64,000 bases of DNA from Exiguobacterium acetylicum DSM 20416 (GCF_000702605.1 NZ_JNIR01000001.1:1416501-1480500); one strand, 5' to 3'; numbered from the stretch's first letter, positions 17,954 to 27,434 are shown. Made by a program: numbers and translations. Notes: a model not told the origin generated them from the sequence alone.

Positions 17954-20089
17954 TCAATCGCCATCATTCAAGAACAATTCTAGTTCTGCCGTTAGTTCAT
18001 CAAGTGGTTTTGATAAAACAGGCACTTTCGGCAGACTCGTAACGAACCGTTTTCCATAACGTGTCGTCTCGATCCGTCGATCGAGTACGAAGACGACACC
18101 TCGGTCGTTCGTCGTCCGGATCAAGCGACCAAATCCTTGCTTAAAGCGAATGATGGCTTGCGGTAAACTGTATTCGAAGAATGATGATTTCCCGAGTTTT
18201 TCGATCCGTTCCGAACGTGCCTGGACAATCGGTTGGTCCGGTGGTGCAAACGGAAGCCGGACGATGACGAGACAACTGAGGTCATCTCCTGGGATATCGA
18301 CCCCTTCCCAAAAACTAGCTGTTCCGAACAAGATACAGGCGTCGAGTTGTTTGAATTGTTTCATCAGTCGTTGCCGTGAACCTTGCGTGACCCCTTGCGA
18401 GAGTAACGTAAACCGGTCAGGTAGTAACGGCTTCGTCGCTTCATGCGTCAGTCGAAGTAAATCGTTTGACGTAAATAAGACGAGCATCCGCCCTTCCGTC
18501 ACCTCTGCGATTTGTAAGATGGCTTCTGCAATCGTCTCTGCGAATTCCGGCAATGGCACATCCTGTAGGAGCGGAAGATCCGTCGGAATCATCAATCGCA
18601 CGTTATCGGCATATCCGAATGGTGACGGAACGACGAATCGACGTGTCTCAAACGCATCAAGTCCTAATCGGTTCTCAATGAATTGGAACTTGTTCGAGAC
18701 GGTCAACGTCGCAGACGTCAGGATACACGTCCGTTTCGAAAAGACATCGCGACGTAGTCGCTCTGAAATATCGATTGGTTGTGTATACACGCGTGTCAGT
18801 TTTCGATTCTTAACGGACGTTTCGATCCAAGATACCGTATCGTCGTGCGGAGCAAGCATTGTCTCGAAGATGGCGAGCTCCGCTTCTTCGATTTGAGACG
18901 TGATCGCTTTTAAATCCGCGACGAGTGAACGCTCCCGATAACTCATCTGCTCACGGTGTTCGTGGAATAGTTTATGAATCGCACGGATTGCTTGACGCAA
19001 ACGACGCAACACTAATTCAACCCGCTTGGCACTCTCTTGAACAGCACGCATCGAACGGTCGAGTCGCTTGAAGCGAATGCTGACCATCCCTTCCCGACGT
19101 GCTTTGCGGGAAGCCAGTTCGAGCCCGTACGCTTGAATGATCATCAACAGCCCGTCCGCCTCTTCGAGCAATGTCGTCAACGCCTCATCGACTGTCTCAC
19201 TATGGGCTTCGACCATCTCGGCGATGTCCCATTCTTCCGACAGATCGAGCAAGCGGTGTAACAATTTTTTGTCGGACGAATATCCGAGTTGTCGGAACAG
19301 ACGATCAAACGTATGTCCATCAAAGACGAGACCAAAGTGATGACTCGCGACTTCTTCGATCTGGTGCGCCTCATCAAGAATCAACGGACTTCCTTTCGGT
19401 AAGACCCCTGCCTCGAATTGAAGGTCACTAAACAACAAGGCGTGGTTCGTAACGATAATCGTCGCATCCTTTGCCTGGCGAATCGCGTGTTGGAAGAAGT
19501 CCCGGCTGTACCATGGGTCAAACCGTCCAAGCTGCGATTGGCTATCAGACTGGATCAACTGTTTGATGCCGATATTGCCTTGCGCAGCACCGCCTGGTAA
19601 GCTGACTTCTTCTAAATCTCCCGTTTCTGTTTCCGTCAACCAGACGAGCAGAATCGCTTTTGCGAGCGTGAAGTTATAGGCATCCTCTTGATCATTCAAG
19701 AAAAATTCGAATTTCCGTAAATCAATGTAGTTACTTCGTCCCTTAAGTAATGCAATCTGGACCGGTGCCTCGAACAGCTGACGCAAGAGCGGTAAATCAC
19801 GCGCGAACAATTGCTCCTGCAATTGAATCGTGTGCGTACTGACAACGATCGGTACTTCATGTTCGAGTGCGTAATGCGCTGCAGGCACAAGATAACCGAG
19901 CGATTTTCCTGTTCCCGTCCCTGCTTCGACGAGCAACGGTGTTTCTTGATCGAGCGATTGATAGACATGACGCATCATCTCGAGCTGCCCACGTCGCTCT
20001 TCATATCCTTCGAATAGACGAGGGAACGTGACGGCATTCAATTCATCAACGAATGGTCCAAACGGTTCAAGGACGGGTGGATGTGCCAA
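17954..20089 (-). CDS. dinG: DinG helicase part (split from its exonuclease part)
   Basis: A 711-residue XPD/DinG superfamily 2 helicase. Walker A is EAGTGTGKSLGYLVPAAHYA, motif II is DEAH (LILDEAHQIEE), and the C-terminal motifs include FWEGVDIPGDDL and FKQGFGRLIRTTNDRG. In B. subtilis DinG is one chain of about 930 residues with an N-terminal exonuclease. Here the helicase frame begins near a TTG at 20089, six bases after the exonuclease stop and in a different frame, and TTG has no good ribosome binding site. The helicase frame stays open 20-odd codons further upstream (RFEKRQTIERLA), so the two parts were probably once fused. Confidence 0.88.
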   Translation of the reverse strand: MAHPPVLEPFGPFVDELNAVTFPRLFEGYEERRGQLEMMRHVYQSLDQETPLLVEAGTGTGKSLGYLVPAAHYALEHEVPIVVSTHTIQLQEQLFARDLPLLRQLFEAPVQIALLKGRSNYIDLRKFEFFLNDQEDAYNFTLAKAILLVWLTETETGDLEEVSLPGGAAQGNIGIKQLIQSDSQSQLGRFDPWYSRDFFQHAIRQAKDATIIVTNHALLFSDLQFEAGVLPKGSPLILDEAHQIEEVASHHFGLVFDGHTFDRLFRQLGYSSDKKLLHRLLDLSEEWDIAEMVEAHSETVDEALTTLLEEADGLLMIIQAYGLELASRKARREGMVSIRFKRLDRSMRAVQESAKRVELVLRRLRQAIRAIHKLFHEHREQMSYRERSLVADLKAITSQIEEAELAIFETMLAPHDDTVSWIETSVKNRKLTRVYTQPIDISERLRRDVFSKRTCILTSATLTVSNKFQFIENRLGLDAFETRRFVVPSPFGYADNVRLMIPTDLPLLQDVPLPEFAETIAEAILQIAEVTEGRMLVLFTSNDLLRLTHEATKPLLPDRFTLLSQGVTQGSRQRLMKQFKQLDACILFGTASFWEGVDIPGDDLSCLVIVRLPFAPPDQPIVQARSERIEKLGKSSFFEYSLPQAIIRFKQGFGRLIRTTNDRGVVFVLDRRIETTRYGKRFVTSLPKVPVLSKPLDELTAELELFLNDGD

Positions 20090-20094
20090 CCGCT

Positions 20095-20769
20095 CTATCG
20101 TCTGGCGTTTTTCAAAGCGATTTTTCGAAAACGATCGAATCGCTCATCCTCTTCGATACCGACTAAACGAATCGCATGGTCGATTTCCTCTTCGATGGCA
20201 CTGAACAGGCGCGGTGATAAACGTCTTAAGTGCTTCAATGTCTCAAGCGGCAACGTATGTAGTCGTTTGAGTAGTTCAAGCAACAATTCAGCCGTCGCCG
20301 AAGCGTCACTCCCTGCCCGGTGCGCCTCTTGATGGGCAAGGTGTAATGACTCTGACAGATGCGACAGCGCGTGGCTTTCTGCTGTCGGAAGTAAGATTCG
20401 TGCGAGTTCGACCGTATCAATGACAGGACCTGTGTACGGCAAGTATCCTTCCTCTTCTAACGCATCGTTTAAGAAGTTTAAATCGAACTGCACATTATGT
20501 GCGACGAAGACACCACCATCGAGCAATGATAAGACACGCGGTGCGATGACATCGAATGTCTCGGCCTCTTTGACATCCTCATCTGTGATGCCCGTCAACT
20601 GGGAAATGAACGGAGGAATCGGTTGGGTCGGACGCACGAAGGCAGAAAATTGTTCTGTCAACTGCCCGTCTTCAATGACCGCCATGCCGATCTCAATCAT
20701 CTCATCGCCAGCCTTTATGGAATGACCTGTCGTTTCCAGGTCGACTACGACGTACTTTTTCTTCAACAC
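20095..20769 (-). CDS. DinG exonuclease part (DEDDh 3'-5' exonuclease)
   Basis: A 224-residue DnaQ-like domain. Exo I is VVDLETTGHSIKAGDEMIEI, Exo II is FVAHNVQFDLNFLNDALEE, and Exo III has HRAGSDASATAEL with the His and Asp. The length equals the N-terminal domain of B. subtilis DinG. It ends FRKIALKNARR then TAG, directly before the DinG helicase part. Adding one base in a run of A (complement of 20121-20125) would join the two frames. It could still work as a separate exonuclease. Its own terminator is not seen, so the helicase is co-transcribed. Confidence 0.88.
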   Translation of the reverse strand: MLKKKYVVVDLETTGHSIKAGDEMIEIGMAVIEDGQLTEQFSAFVRPTQPIPPFISQLTGITDEDVKEAETFDVIAPRVLSLLDGGVFVAHNVQFDLNFLNDALEEEGYLPYTGPVIDTVELARILLPTAESHALSHLSESLHLAHQEAHRAGSDASATAELLLELLKRLHTLPLETLKHLRRLSPRLFSAIEEEIDHAIRLVGIEEDERFDRFRKIALKNARR

Positions 20770-20831
20770 TGATCCTCCACCTTTTATCCATCCTCTCCAT
20801 GATCGGACGGCATCTCATTCTTCATCTTAAC

Positions 20832-20865
20832 AAAAAAAGAGACCCGCTGACATGATCGGGTCTCT
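20832..20865 (-). terminator. Terminator after panD
   Basis: AGAGACCCG (20838-20846) pairs with CGGGTCTCT (20857-20865). A T-run on the minus strand comes from 20832-20838. It ends the panBCD unit. Confidence 0.85.
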
Positions 20866-20871
20866 AAAATT

Positions 20872-21255
20872 TCATAAGATCGTGTGGGCGATTTCTTGAG
20901 ATAACATTTGTTTGATGTCGTTCTGCTCATTTAGAACAGCCACTTTTGGGACATGTGTCGCGATTTCTTCCGTCGACAATTGCGCATACGCCATGATGAT
21001 GACCTCATCCCCGACTTGGAAATGACGTGCTGCCGCACCGTTTAAACAGATGACACCTGAACCGCGCGCACCTTTGATCGCATACGTTTCAATCCGCGCA
21101 CCGTTCTGGTTGTTCGTCACTTGGACTTTTTCATTTTCAAGAATTCCGACAGCATCGAGTAAATCTTCATCAATCGTAATCGAACCAACATAGTGTAAGT
21201 TTGCCTCGGTGACCCGGGCCTTGTGTAGTTTAGCGTGCATGAATGTGCGTAACAT
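20872..21255 (-). CDS. panD: Aspartate 1-decarboxylase
   Basis: A 127-residue pyruvoyl enzyme that makes beta-alanine from aspartate for pantothenate. The self-cleavage site is Gly-Ser in [14 protein letters not shown] (about residue 24-25), where Ser becomes the pyruvoyl group. [19 protein letters not shown] is the conserved core. The start at 21255 is chosen because GAGAGGAG is eight bases upstream; an ATG two codons earlier is too close. It lies two bases after panC and ends at a terminator. Confidence 0.96.
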   Translation of the reverse strand: MLRTFMHAKLHKARVTEANLHYVGSITIDEDLLDAVGILENEKVQVTNNQNGARIETYAIKGARGSGVICLNGAAARHFQVGDEVIIMAYAQLSTEEIATHVPKVAVLNEQNDIKQMLSQEIAHTIL

Positions 21256-21257
21256 CG

Positions 21258-22088
21258 TCATGCTCCTCTCGTATATAGTAAATTATCGATCAAGCGTGCC
21301 GATGCGAACTGCACGGCGACAGCTAAGAGAATCGTAGTCGTTTGTTCAGTGACAGGTCGTAGTGATGGATAGTCGACAGCTTCGACGTAATCGATCGTGG
21401 TCCCCTCGAATTGAAGTGCTTCGCGAGTCTGCTCGAGAACCGTTTCAACCGGCACCCCTTGATCGAGTGCTTGTTTCGCTTGTTGTAACGCCTGCTGGAT
21501 TCCCGGTGCTTGCGCACGTTCTGTTTCCGATAGATAGACATTACGCGACGATTTCGCTAGACCATCTGCTTCGCGAATGATTGGGCAACGGACAATCTCA
21601 ACCGGAACAAAGTAATCAGCGACATACGCTTCGATCAATGCGAGCTGTTGTGCATCCTTCAGACCGAAATACGCACGGGTTGGACGGACGACGTTCAACA
21701 GTTTACTGACGACCGTCAAGACACCGTCAAAATGCCCTGGTCGTGATGCTCCGCATAAGACATCATCACCGGAGCGGACCGTAACACGGGCCATATCCAG
21801 CGGATACATTGTCTCGTTCGTCGGATAGAACAGATAATCGACTCCTTCTGCCTCCGCGATTTTCTGATCCCGTTCTGCGTCTCGTGGATAACGATCCAAA
21901 TCTTCGTTTGGTCCGAATTGTGTCGGGTTGACGAAAATACTCAAGACGACGACATCATTTTCTTGTCGTGCTTGTTTGAGCAAGGAAGCATGCCCTTCAT
22001 GCAAGAATCCCATCGTCGGTACAAAACCGATTGAACCGGCTCCCGCTAAATGTTCGCGTAACGTCTGGACGTCCTCGATAATCTTCAT
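21258..22088 (-). CDS. panC: Pantothenate synthetase
   Basis: A 276-residue ATP-dependent ligase joining pantoate and beta-alanine. It has [19 protein letters not shown] (HIGH-like), [29 protein letters not shown], and KSSRNVYLS (KMSKS-like). The start overlaps the panB stop by four bases (ATGA). It is the middle gene of the panB-panC-panD operon under the leader at 22925-23124. Confidence 0.96.
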   Translation of the reverse strand: MKIIEDVQTLREHLAGAGSIGFVPTMGFLHEGHASLLKQARQENDVVVLSIFVNPTQFGPNEDLDRYPRDAERDQKIAEAEGVDYLFYPTNETMYPLDMARVTVRSGDDVLCGASRPGHFDGVLTVVSKLLNVVRPTRAYFGLKDAQQLALIEAYVADYFVPVEIVRCPIIREADGLAKSSRNVYLSETERAQAPGIQQALQQAKQALDQGVPVETVLEQTREALQFEGTTIDYVEAVDYPSLRPVTEQTTTILLAVAVQFASARLIDNLLYTRGA

Positions 22089-22924
22089 TCCTTGTTCCCT
22101 CCATAAAGCGCACCAATCAGTTCTTCGTCCATCTGGAACGAATGTGCTAGTTCAGGGAAGGCACCGGCTTTGACGTCTTTGACGTAAGCTGCGATTGCTT
22201 CCGTTCCTGAAGTATTCCAGTCCGTGTACGCTTTAACAAACTTCGGTAAACGACCGACGCCATACGTCAAGATGTCATGATAGACAAGTACTTGACCGGC
22301 GACTTCTGCGCCGGCACCGATTCCGATGACGGGAATCGAGAGGAGCTCTTGAATCCGTTTCGCGAGCGGATGCGGCACACACTCGAGCACGAGCATCTTC
22401 GCTCCGGCACGCTCTGCTTCCAAACTGTCTGCAATCAGTTGTTCGGCTGCTTCTAGTGATTTCCCCTGGACCTTGAATCCTTCAAGAACGCCAACGGATT
22501 GTGGTGTTAATCCGAGATGCGCGACGCAAGGCATCCCAGCATCCGTCAAACGACGAATCGTCTTTAAGATTTCCCCTGCCCCTTCTAGTTTCAAGGCATC
22601 TGCCTGTGATTCTTGGAAGATGCGGGCTGCTGATTCAAGCGTGCGATCAAATGAACCATGATAGCTTGCGAACGGCATATCGACGATCATGAACGTCTGT
22701 GGTGCGCCGCGGCGAACGGCACGCGCATGATGAACCATGTCGTCGACCGTGACGGCAATCGTTGAATCATAGCCGAGGATGACGTTCCCGAGGGAATCGC
22801 CGACGAGCAACATATCAACCCCTGCTGCCTCCGATAGTTTTGCTGAAGGATAATCATACGCCGTCAACATGACAAGCTTCTCTCCAGCTTGTTGTTTTTT
22901 CAATAATGGACCCATTGTGTGCAT
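22085..22924 (-). CDS. panB: 3-methyl-2-oxobutanoate hydroxymethyltransferase
   Basis: A 279-residue TIM-barrel enzyme that makes ketopantoate from ketoisovalerate and methylene-tetrahydrofolate. Conserved [35 protein letters not shown] and [21 protein letters not shown] are present. ATG at 22924 has AAGGAGA nine bases upstream. It is the first gene of panBCD. Upstream are a structured leader with a terminator hairpin (22956-23006) and a strong promoter, which suggests attenuation control. Confidence 0.96.
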   Translation of the reverse strand: MHTMGPLLKKQQAGEKLVMLTAYDYPSAKLSEAAGVDMLLVGDSLGNVILGYDSTIAVTVDDMVHHARAVRRGAPQTFMIVDMPFASYHGSFDRTLESAARIFQESQADALKLEGAGEILKTIRRLTDAGMPCVAHLGLTPQSVGVLEGFKVQGKSLEAAEQLIADSLEAERAGAKMLVLECVPHPLAKRIQELLSIPVIGIGAGAEVAGQVLVYHDILTYGVGRLPKFVKAYTDWNTSGTEAIAAYVKDVKAGAFPELAHSFQMDEELIGALYGGNKE

Positions 22925-23124
22925 TGTGTTCTCTCCTTACGTGTGTAGGGAGGACAAAAGGAAAACGCCTTCTTCTCCAAAATAAATGCATGCGGAAAAG
23001 AAGGCGGAATAATTGAATATCGTCCTTCTGTCCCTGTCCGTTAAGATCAAGGCAGTTGAAACAGCTAAAACTGGCACCTGTCAATTCGGTATGGTTCCGA
23101 TGAGCGGATACCATCCGTGGCTTT
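22925..23124 (-). promoter_or_regulatory. panB leader, possible pan-type cis-regulatory RNA
   Basis: About 200 transcribed bases lie between the promoter and panB. The minus strand shows two adjacent short hairpins, CGGATGGTATCCG and TCGGAACCATACCGA. A longer one follows around GCCAGTTTTAGCTG/CAACTGCC, and the terminator hairpin lies near panB. A conserved pan RNA motif is known upstream of pantothenate genes in Firmicutes. Position and gene context fit, but I cannot verify its consensus here. It lacks the T-box AGGGTGG-type element. Confidence 0.5.
22956..23006 (-). terminator. Terminator hairpin in the panB leader (attenuator)
   Basis: On the minus strand CGCCTTCTT (from 23006) pairs with AAGAAGGCG, followed by TTTTCCTTTT. 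It lies 32 bases before the panB start and would stop transcription unless disrupted, so it is likely the expression platform of the leader. Confidence 0.75.
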
Positions 23125-23155
23125 ATTATACATGACGGGAAAAGCTCTCTGCAAA
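23125..23155 (-). promoter_or_regulatory. panBCD promoter
   Basis: On the minus strand the -10 is TATAAT (complement of 23125-23130). The -35 is TTGCAG or TTTGCA (23149-23155), 18-19 bases upstream. It overlaps the end of the 40-base gap after birA. Confidence 0.7.
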
Positions 23156-23181
23156 CCGTCTGATTCAAACCCTTATTCTTT

Positions 23182-24144
23182 TTACCAGTAAATCAGCTCT
23201 GCTGAATGGAAACGGGTCTCACCTGTTTCCGTCTTAATCCGAATCGTACCCGTCTCGTCAATACCGAGCAATGTTCCGGAAGCGGTCGCCTGACGTGTCC
23301 GTAGTGTCACTTGTTCATGTAAGCGGTCAGCGAGTGTTTCCCACTCGGAGACGAAAGATCCGAACCCTAGCTCGAGCCACTGCGTGTATAGTCGTTCAAA
23401 TCGATTCAAAAACGTCGCGACGACTTCCGCACGTCGGAAAGTTCTTCCTGATTCTCGGACAAGCGAGGTAGCACGATCTTTGATGCCTTCGGGAAACTGT
23501 TCGTGATGGACATTGATGCCGATGCCGATGATGACCGAACTAATCCGGTCCGCCTCGGTCTGCATTTCCGTCAAGATGCCTGCTACCTTACGACCGTTAA
23601 TCAAGATGTCGTTCGGCCATTTAATCGTAACCGGAACATCGAATGTCCGGAGAGACTGTGCAAGTGCAATACCTGCTACAAGTGTTAATTGACCTGCTTG
23701 ATGCATCGGTACATCTGGTCGGACGAGTAGACTCATCGCGATGCCTTCATTTTTCGCCTCATGCCACGTTCTCCCTAGCTGTCCGCGTCCATTCGTTTGG
23801 TGATCGCATACGACGAGTGTTCCTTCTGGCGCATGCTGTTGCGCTTGTTCATGTGCAATCCGTTGCGTTGTATCCAGTTCTTCGAAATGAAGGAGGTGGC
23901 GACCAAGACACGCTGTCGTTAACCATTGTTCAATGGCAATCGGCGTTAGCAAATCGCCTTCATCGACTAATTGATAACCTTGTTTTTTATTTGAGATGAT
24001 CTGGTATCCTTCTTCTTTTAAAATTTGCATATGCTTCCAAATGGCGGTACGTGAAATATTTAACGTCTCTGCTAATTCTTGTCCGGAATACCACGTCCGC
24101 TTACGAAGTGCGATCAAGATTTGTTCTCGGACTGAGTGCGCCAT
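23182..24144 (-). CDS. birA: Biotin-protein ligase and biotin operon repressor
   Basis: A 320-residue bifunctional protein. The N-terminal winged helix (ELAETLNISRTAIWKHMQIL) binds DNA. The ligase core has SLLVRPDVP, TIKWPNDILINGRKVAGIL and the biotinyl-AMP loop NGRGQLGRTW. It attaches biotin to acetyl-CoA carboxylase and, with biotinyl-AMP, represses biotin genes. The start at 24144 has GGAGGAGG seven bases upstream; it lies inside the end of cca, overlapping by 31 bases. The order cca-birA-panB is that of B. subtilis. Confidence 0.95.
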   Translation of the reverse strand: MAHSVREQILIALRKRTWYSGQELAETLNISRTAIWKHMQILKEEGYQIISNKKQGYQLVDEGDLLTPIAIEQWLTTACLGRHLLHFEELDTTQRIAHEQAQQHAPEGTLVVCDHQTNGRGQLGRTWHEAKNEGIAMSLLVRPDVPMHQAGQLTLVAGIALAQSLRTFDVPVTIKWPNDILINGRKVAGILTEMQTEADRISSVIIGIGINVHHEQFPEGIKDRATSLVRESGRTFRRAEVVATFLNRFERLYTQWLELGFGSFVSEWETLADRLHEQVTLRTRQATASGTLLGIDETGTIRIKTETGETRFHSAELIYW

Positions 24145-25247
24145 CGCTCTACCTCCTCCATTAATGCCGTTCGGTCGTTTGGACAAGATCGCATGACGAC
24201 GCTATTCTCCAAGTGCAAGAGCGCTTCCTTGATCTGTTGCTTTTGAAGACCGAGGCGGATCATATCTTTTCCGTCGACAGCGAGCTCTTTGCGACCACGA
24301 ATCGGTAAATCCGAACGATCCGGATAATGCTTTCCCGTCATTTCCCGAAGAGTCGTCAGTTCTGAGTCCGACAATTGATAACGATCCCAGTCCTGTAACG
24401 GTCGATGCAACAGGGGTGCCAAACGCGTAGCGAGCTGGACTTGATGTTTCGATCGTTTCCAGCGCGTCAATTGGTCTCGCGCAAGACCCGCATCGAGCAC
24501 GAGTGTCCAGACGGCATCTTTTGAAACACCCCGAAGCGACTGCTGCGCAAGTCCTTTGACGATTTCTGAAGTCATGCCGGGTAAATAGCGTTCGATGCCA
24601 GTGCGTAGCATCGCCTGTAACGCCCGCTGTTTTCCCGGACCAAGTAAGAGCTTCTCGAACTCGATCGCGATCCGCTCAATCGCAACGGCCGCTAAATGTG
24701 GGGCAAGTTCCGTAATTGCTTGTTCCGTCGCCTCGTCAAGCGAGAAGTCCAGTTGACTCATGAAGCGGAACGCCCGCATCATCCGAAGCGCATCTTCATT
24801 AAAACGTTCGGTCGGTTTGCCGACCGTCCGGATGATCCGCTCTTCGATGTCACGCGCTCCTCCGAATAGATCGACGCGACCCGTTGGTCTGAGTGCCATC
24901 GCGTTGATTGTAAAGTCGCGCCGGGTCAAATCCTCTTCCAAACTGACACCAAGCGTCACCGCATCCGGTCGCCGGCGATCGCTATACGTTGCTTCCGAGC
25001 GGAACGTCGTGATCTCGTACGGCACGTGGTTGAGTAAGACCGTTACGGTTCCATGCTCAAGTCCTGTCGGAATGACGACAGGGAATAAGTCGATGATTTG
25101 TTCCGGTAACATCGAGCTCGCTAAATCATAGTCTCCAGGTGTCCGGTCGAGCAACATATCACGAACGGCACCACCGACGATATAGGCTTCACCGCCCGCT
25201 TGCTCGATTGTTTTAATGATGTGATGTGCACCTTCAAGCAAGTTCAT
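24114..25247 (-). CDS. cca: CCA-adding tRNA nucleotidyltransferase
   Basis: A 377-residue class II nucleotidyltransferase that adds CCA to tRNA 3' ends without a template. The active site is EAYIVGGAVRDMLLDRTPGD followed by YDLASS, where DxD binds metals. RRRPDAVTLGVSLEEDLTRR and DFTINAMALRPTGRVDLFGG follow. The start at 25247 gives the family's usual 25-residue spacing before GGAVRD; longer in-frame extensions lie inside bshA. It overlaps bshA by 14 bases and birA by 31. Confidence 0.94.
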   Translation of the reverse strand: MNLLEGAHHIIKTIEQAGGEAYIVGGAVRDMLLDRTPGDYDLASSMLPEQIIDLFPVVIPTGLEHGTVTVLLNHVPYEITTFRSEATYSDRRRPDAVTLGVSLEEDLTRRDFTINAMALRPTGRVDLFGGARDIEERIIRTVGKPTERFNEDALRMMRAFRFMSQLDFSLDEATEQAITELAPHLAAVAIERIAIEFEKLLLGPGKQRALQAMLRTGIERYLPGMTSEIVKGLAQQSLRGVSKDAVWTLVLDAGLARDQLTRWKRSKHQVQLATRLAPLLHRPLQDWDRYQLSDSELTTLREMTGKHYPDRSDLPIRGRKELAVDGKDMIRLGLQKQQIKEALLHLENSVVMRSCPNDRTALMEEVERWRTQSENKS

Positions 25248-26376
25248 GACGCGCACACACCCGTTCATAGACTTGTTCATAACGGCGGACGATCTCGTTC
25301 GAATCAAAACGACGACGCGTATCGCGAATGCCCTCTTCTGCCATTCGCTCCCGTAACATCGAATCATCTGCGAGTTCACCGATTCGTGCCGCAGCTACTT
25401 TGACGTCGTAGGTTGGAACGATATACCCGGTTACGCCGTCTTGTATGACTTCCGGTAAGCCACCTGCTGTCGAGACAACACTCGGGACTCCAATTGCCAT
25501 CGCCTCAAGGACGACGAGTCCGAATGCTTCTTTTTCCGACAACAGAACATGAATATCACTGATGGCGAGCAACTGCGCGACGTGTTCCTGTTTACCAGCA
25601 AAGATCACTTTGTCGTAAATGCCGAGTTCCTTTGCGCGACGTCTCGTTTGTCCCATCTCTGGACCATCCCCGACAAGTAAGAGACGCATCTTCCGATCTT
25701 TCGCTGCAATGGCGAACGCTGCAAGCGTATCATCAATTCGTTTGACCGGTCGGAAGTTCGAGATATGAATGACGACGACTTCGTCCGCTTCGATGCCGTA
25801 ATGCCGCTTCAAGCGTTCATCCCGCATCGGATAATAGACACTCTCATCAATCGAGTTCGCAATGACATCGATGTCGTAGTGTGCGTTGAGCGTCGCATTC
25901 GTCTCAAGCGCTAGACTCTCTGAGACGGCCGTGACCGCGTCTGATCGTTCGATACCGTAACGAATTGCCGGTTGCATCTCTAAGTCTTGCCCGATGACGG
26001 TGATGTCCGTTCCGTGTAACGTCGTCACGACGGCGACACCTTTTTTCTTTGCCATGTTTCGTCCGAGATCTGCACAGACCGCGTGCGGAACGGCGTAATG
26101 GGCATGGATGACATCAAGATCAAATAAATCAATGATTTCTGCGACTTTTGACGCCAACGTAATGTCGTATGGTGGATATTTAAAGACGGAGTACTGGTTG
26201 ACTTCAACCAAGTGTACCGTGATGTTTGGACGATATTCTGTCAGCCGAAACGGCATGCTGGATGTAATGAAGTGAACGTCATGTCCACGATCTGCTAGTT
26301 TCATACCAAGTTCCGTTGCGACGACCCCACTCCCGCCGACGGAAGGATAACAAAGAATCCCAATTGCTTTTTTCAT
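25234..26376 (-). CDS. bshA: BshA, N-acetylglucosaminyl L-malate synthase
   Basis: A 380-residue GT4 retaining glycosyltransferase and first enzyme of bacillithiol synthesis, joining UDP-GlcNAc and L-malate. It begins IGILCYPSVGGSGVVATELG and has IHAHYAVPHAVCADLG, ISNFRPVKRIDDT, and the E-x7-E motif (SEKEAFGLVVLEAMAIGVPS). The bacillithiol disulfide reductase gene bdr lies at 49734. In B. subtilis bshB1 precedes bshA; here a YitT gene lies divergently upstream instead. Confidence 0.94.
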   Translation of the reverse strand: MKKAIGILCYPSVGGSGVVATELGMKLADRGHDVHFITSSMPFRLTEYRPNITVHLVEVNQYSVFKYPPYDITLASKVAEIIDLFDLDVIHAHYAVPHAVCADLGRNMAKKKGVAVVTTLHGTDITVIGQDLEMQPAIRYGIERSDAVTAVSESLALETNATLNAHYDIDVIANSIDESVYYPMRDERLKRHYGIEADEVVVIHISNFRPVKRIDDTLAAFAIAAKDRKMRLLLVGDGPEMGQTRRRAKELGIYDKVIFAGKQEHVAQLLAISDIHVLLSEKEAFGLVVLEAMAIGVPSVVSTAGGLPEVIQDGVTGYIVPTYDVKVAAARIGELADDSMLRERMAEEGIRDTRRRFDSNEIVRRYEQVYERVCARHELA

Positions 26377-26546
26377 GATAAGACCACACTCTCTTTATGA
26401 CTTCTATTCGTCTCTATTCTAAGCAATATCGATCGGAATGACCATACTGATCACTTTTCGACTGATTTTCATAGGAAAAGCTAGTCTTTTTCCGACCGTG
26501 CCGTTACCCTAGAGAAAGAGTCTTGATTTGAAAGGAGCATACGGAA

Positions 26547-27434
26547 ATGGCACCTCCATTCCAATTTCCGATTCGGATCCAGAACATTTTCTGGATTTTG
26601 GTCGGGTCATTCATCTTTGCTTTTGGTATTTATCATTTTAACGTTCAAAACGAGTTAGCAGAAGGCGGTTTTACTGGGATTACCTTAATCTTAAAAGGAC
26701 TGTTCGGATGGTCTCCATCGATCACGAACTTAGTGTTGAATGTCCCACTTTTTTTCGTCAGTTATAAGATTCTTGGTCGAACGACCTTCGTCTACACGTT
26801 GATCGGTACATTCAGTTTTTCCTTCTGGTATGGATTGATTGCCAAATATTCACCTCTTGTCATCGACCTGCGCGACGATATGGTGCTTGCCGCGCTCTTT
26901 GCAGGTGTATTCATCGGCGTGGGTCTTGGTATCATTTTCAACAACGGCGGTACGACAGGTGGCGTCGATATCATCGCGCGTTTGACGAAACGCTACTTCG
27001 GTTGGTCGATCGGTCGAACATTCTTAATCTTTGATTTCTTCGTCATCGTCGCATCCTTGACGTATCTCGATTACAAACAAGCGATGTATACGTTACTTGC
27101 CGTCTACGTCGGCGCCCGTGTCATCGATTGGATGCAAGAGGGCACTTATGCTGGTAAAGCAGCGATGATCATCAGTGATCACCGGACGGAGATTGCAGAC
27201 GGCATTCATGCGACAATGAATCGTGGCACGACCCGTCTGATCGCAAAAGGCGGTTACTCCGGACGAGATCTCGAAGTATTGTACGTCGTCGTCGCTCGTA
27301 ATGAAATCAATCGCTTGAAGACACTTGTAAAAAGTGTCGATCAACATGCTTTCATTACCTTACATGACGTTTATGAAGTAACGGGAGAAGGCTTCACGTT
27401 CGACGAAAACCGGGTCCCAATCAAAGAAACGTAA
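26547..27434 (+). CDS. YitT family membrane protein (DUF161 and DUF2179)
   Basis: A 295-residue protein with about six membrane spans in residues 10-180, containing FNVQNELAEGGFTGITLIL and IIFNNGGTTGGVDIIARLTK. A C-terminal cytosolic DUF2179 domain follows (ATMNRGTTRLIAKGGYSG, VYEVTGEGF). The family is widespread in firmicutes; transport function is unproven. B. subtilis has a paralogue (ypjC) in the matching place. AAGGAG lies nine bases before ATG. It is one of few plus-strand genes and ends at a bidirectional terminator. Confidence 0.85.
   Translation: MAPPFQFPIRIQNIFWILVGSFIFAFGIYHFNVQNELAEGGFTGITLILKGLFGWSPSITNLVLNVPLFFVSYKILGRTTFVYTLIGTFSFSFWYGLIAKYSPLVIDLRDDMVLAALFAGVFIGVGLGIIFNNGGTTGGVDIIARLTKRYFGWSIGRTFLIFDFFVIVASLTYLDYKQAMYTLLAVYVGARVIDWMQEGTYAGKAAMIISDHRTEIADGIHATMNRGTTRLIAKGGYSGRDLEVLYVVVARNEINRLKTLVKSVDQHAFITLHDVYEVTGEGFTFDENRVPIKET

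Noticed and set aside
22925-23124. T-box leader before panB
   Set aside because: No AGGGTGG-type antiterminator element or specifier loop could be found.
25248-25379. N-terminal extension of cca
   Set aside because: It lies within bshA and lacks a ribosome binding site; the shorter form has the family N-terminus.
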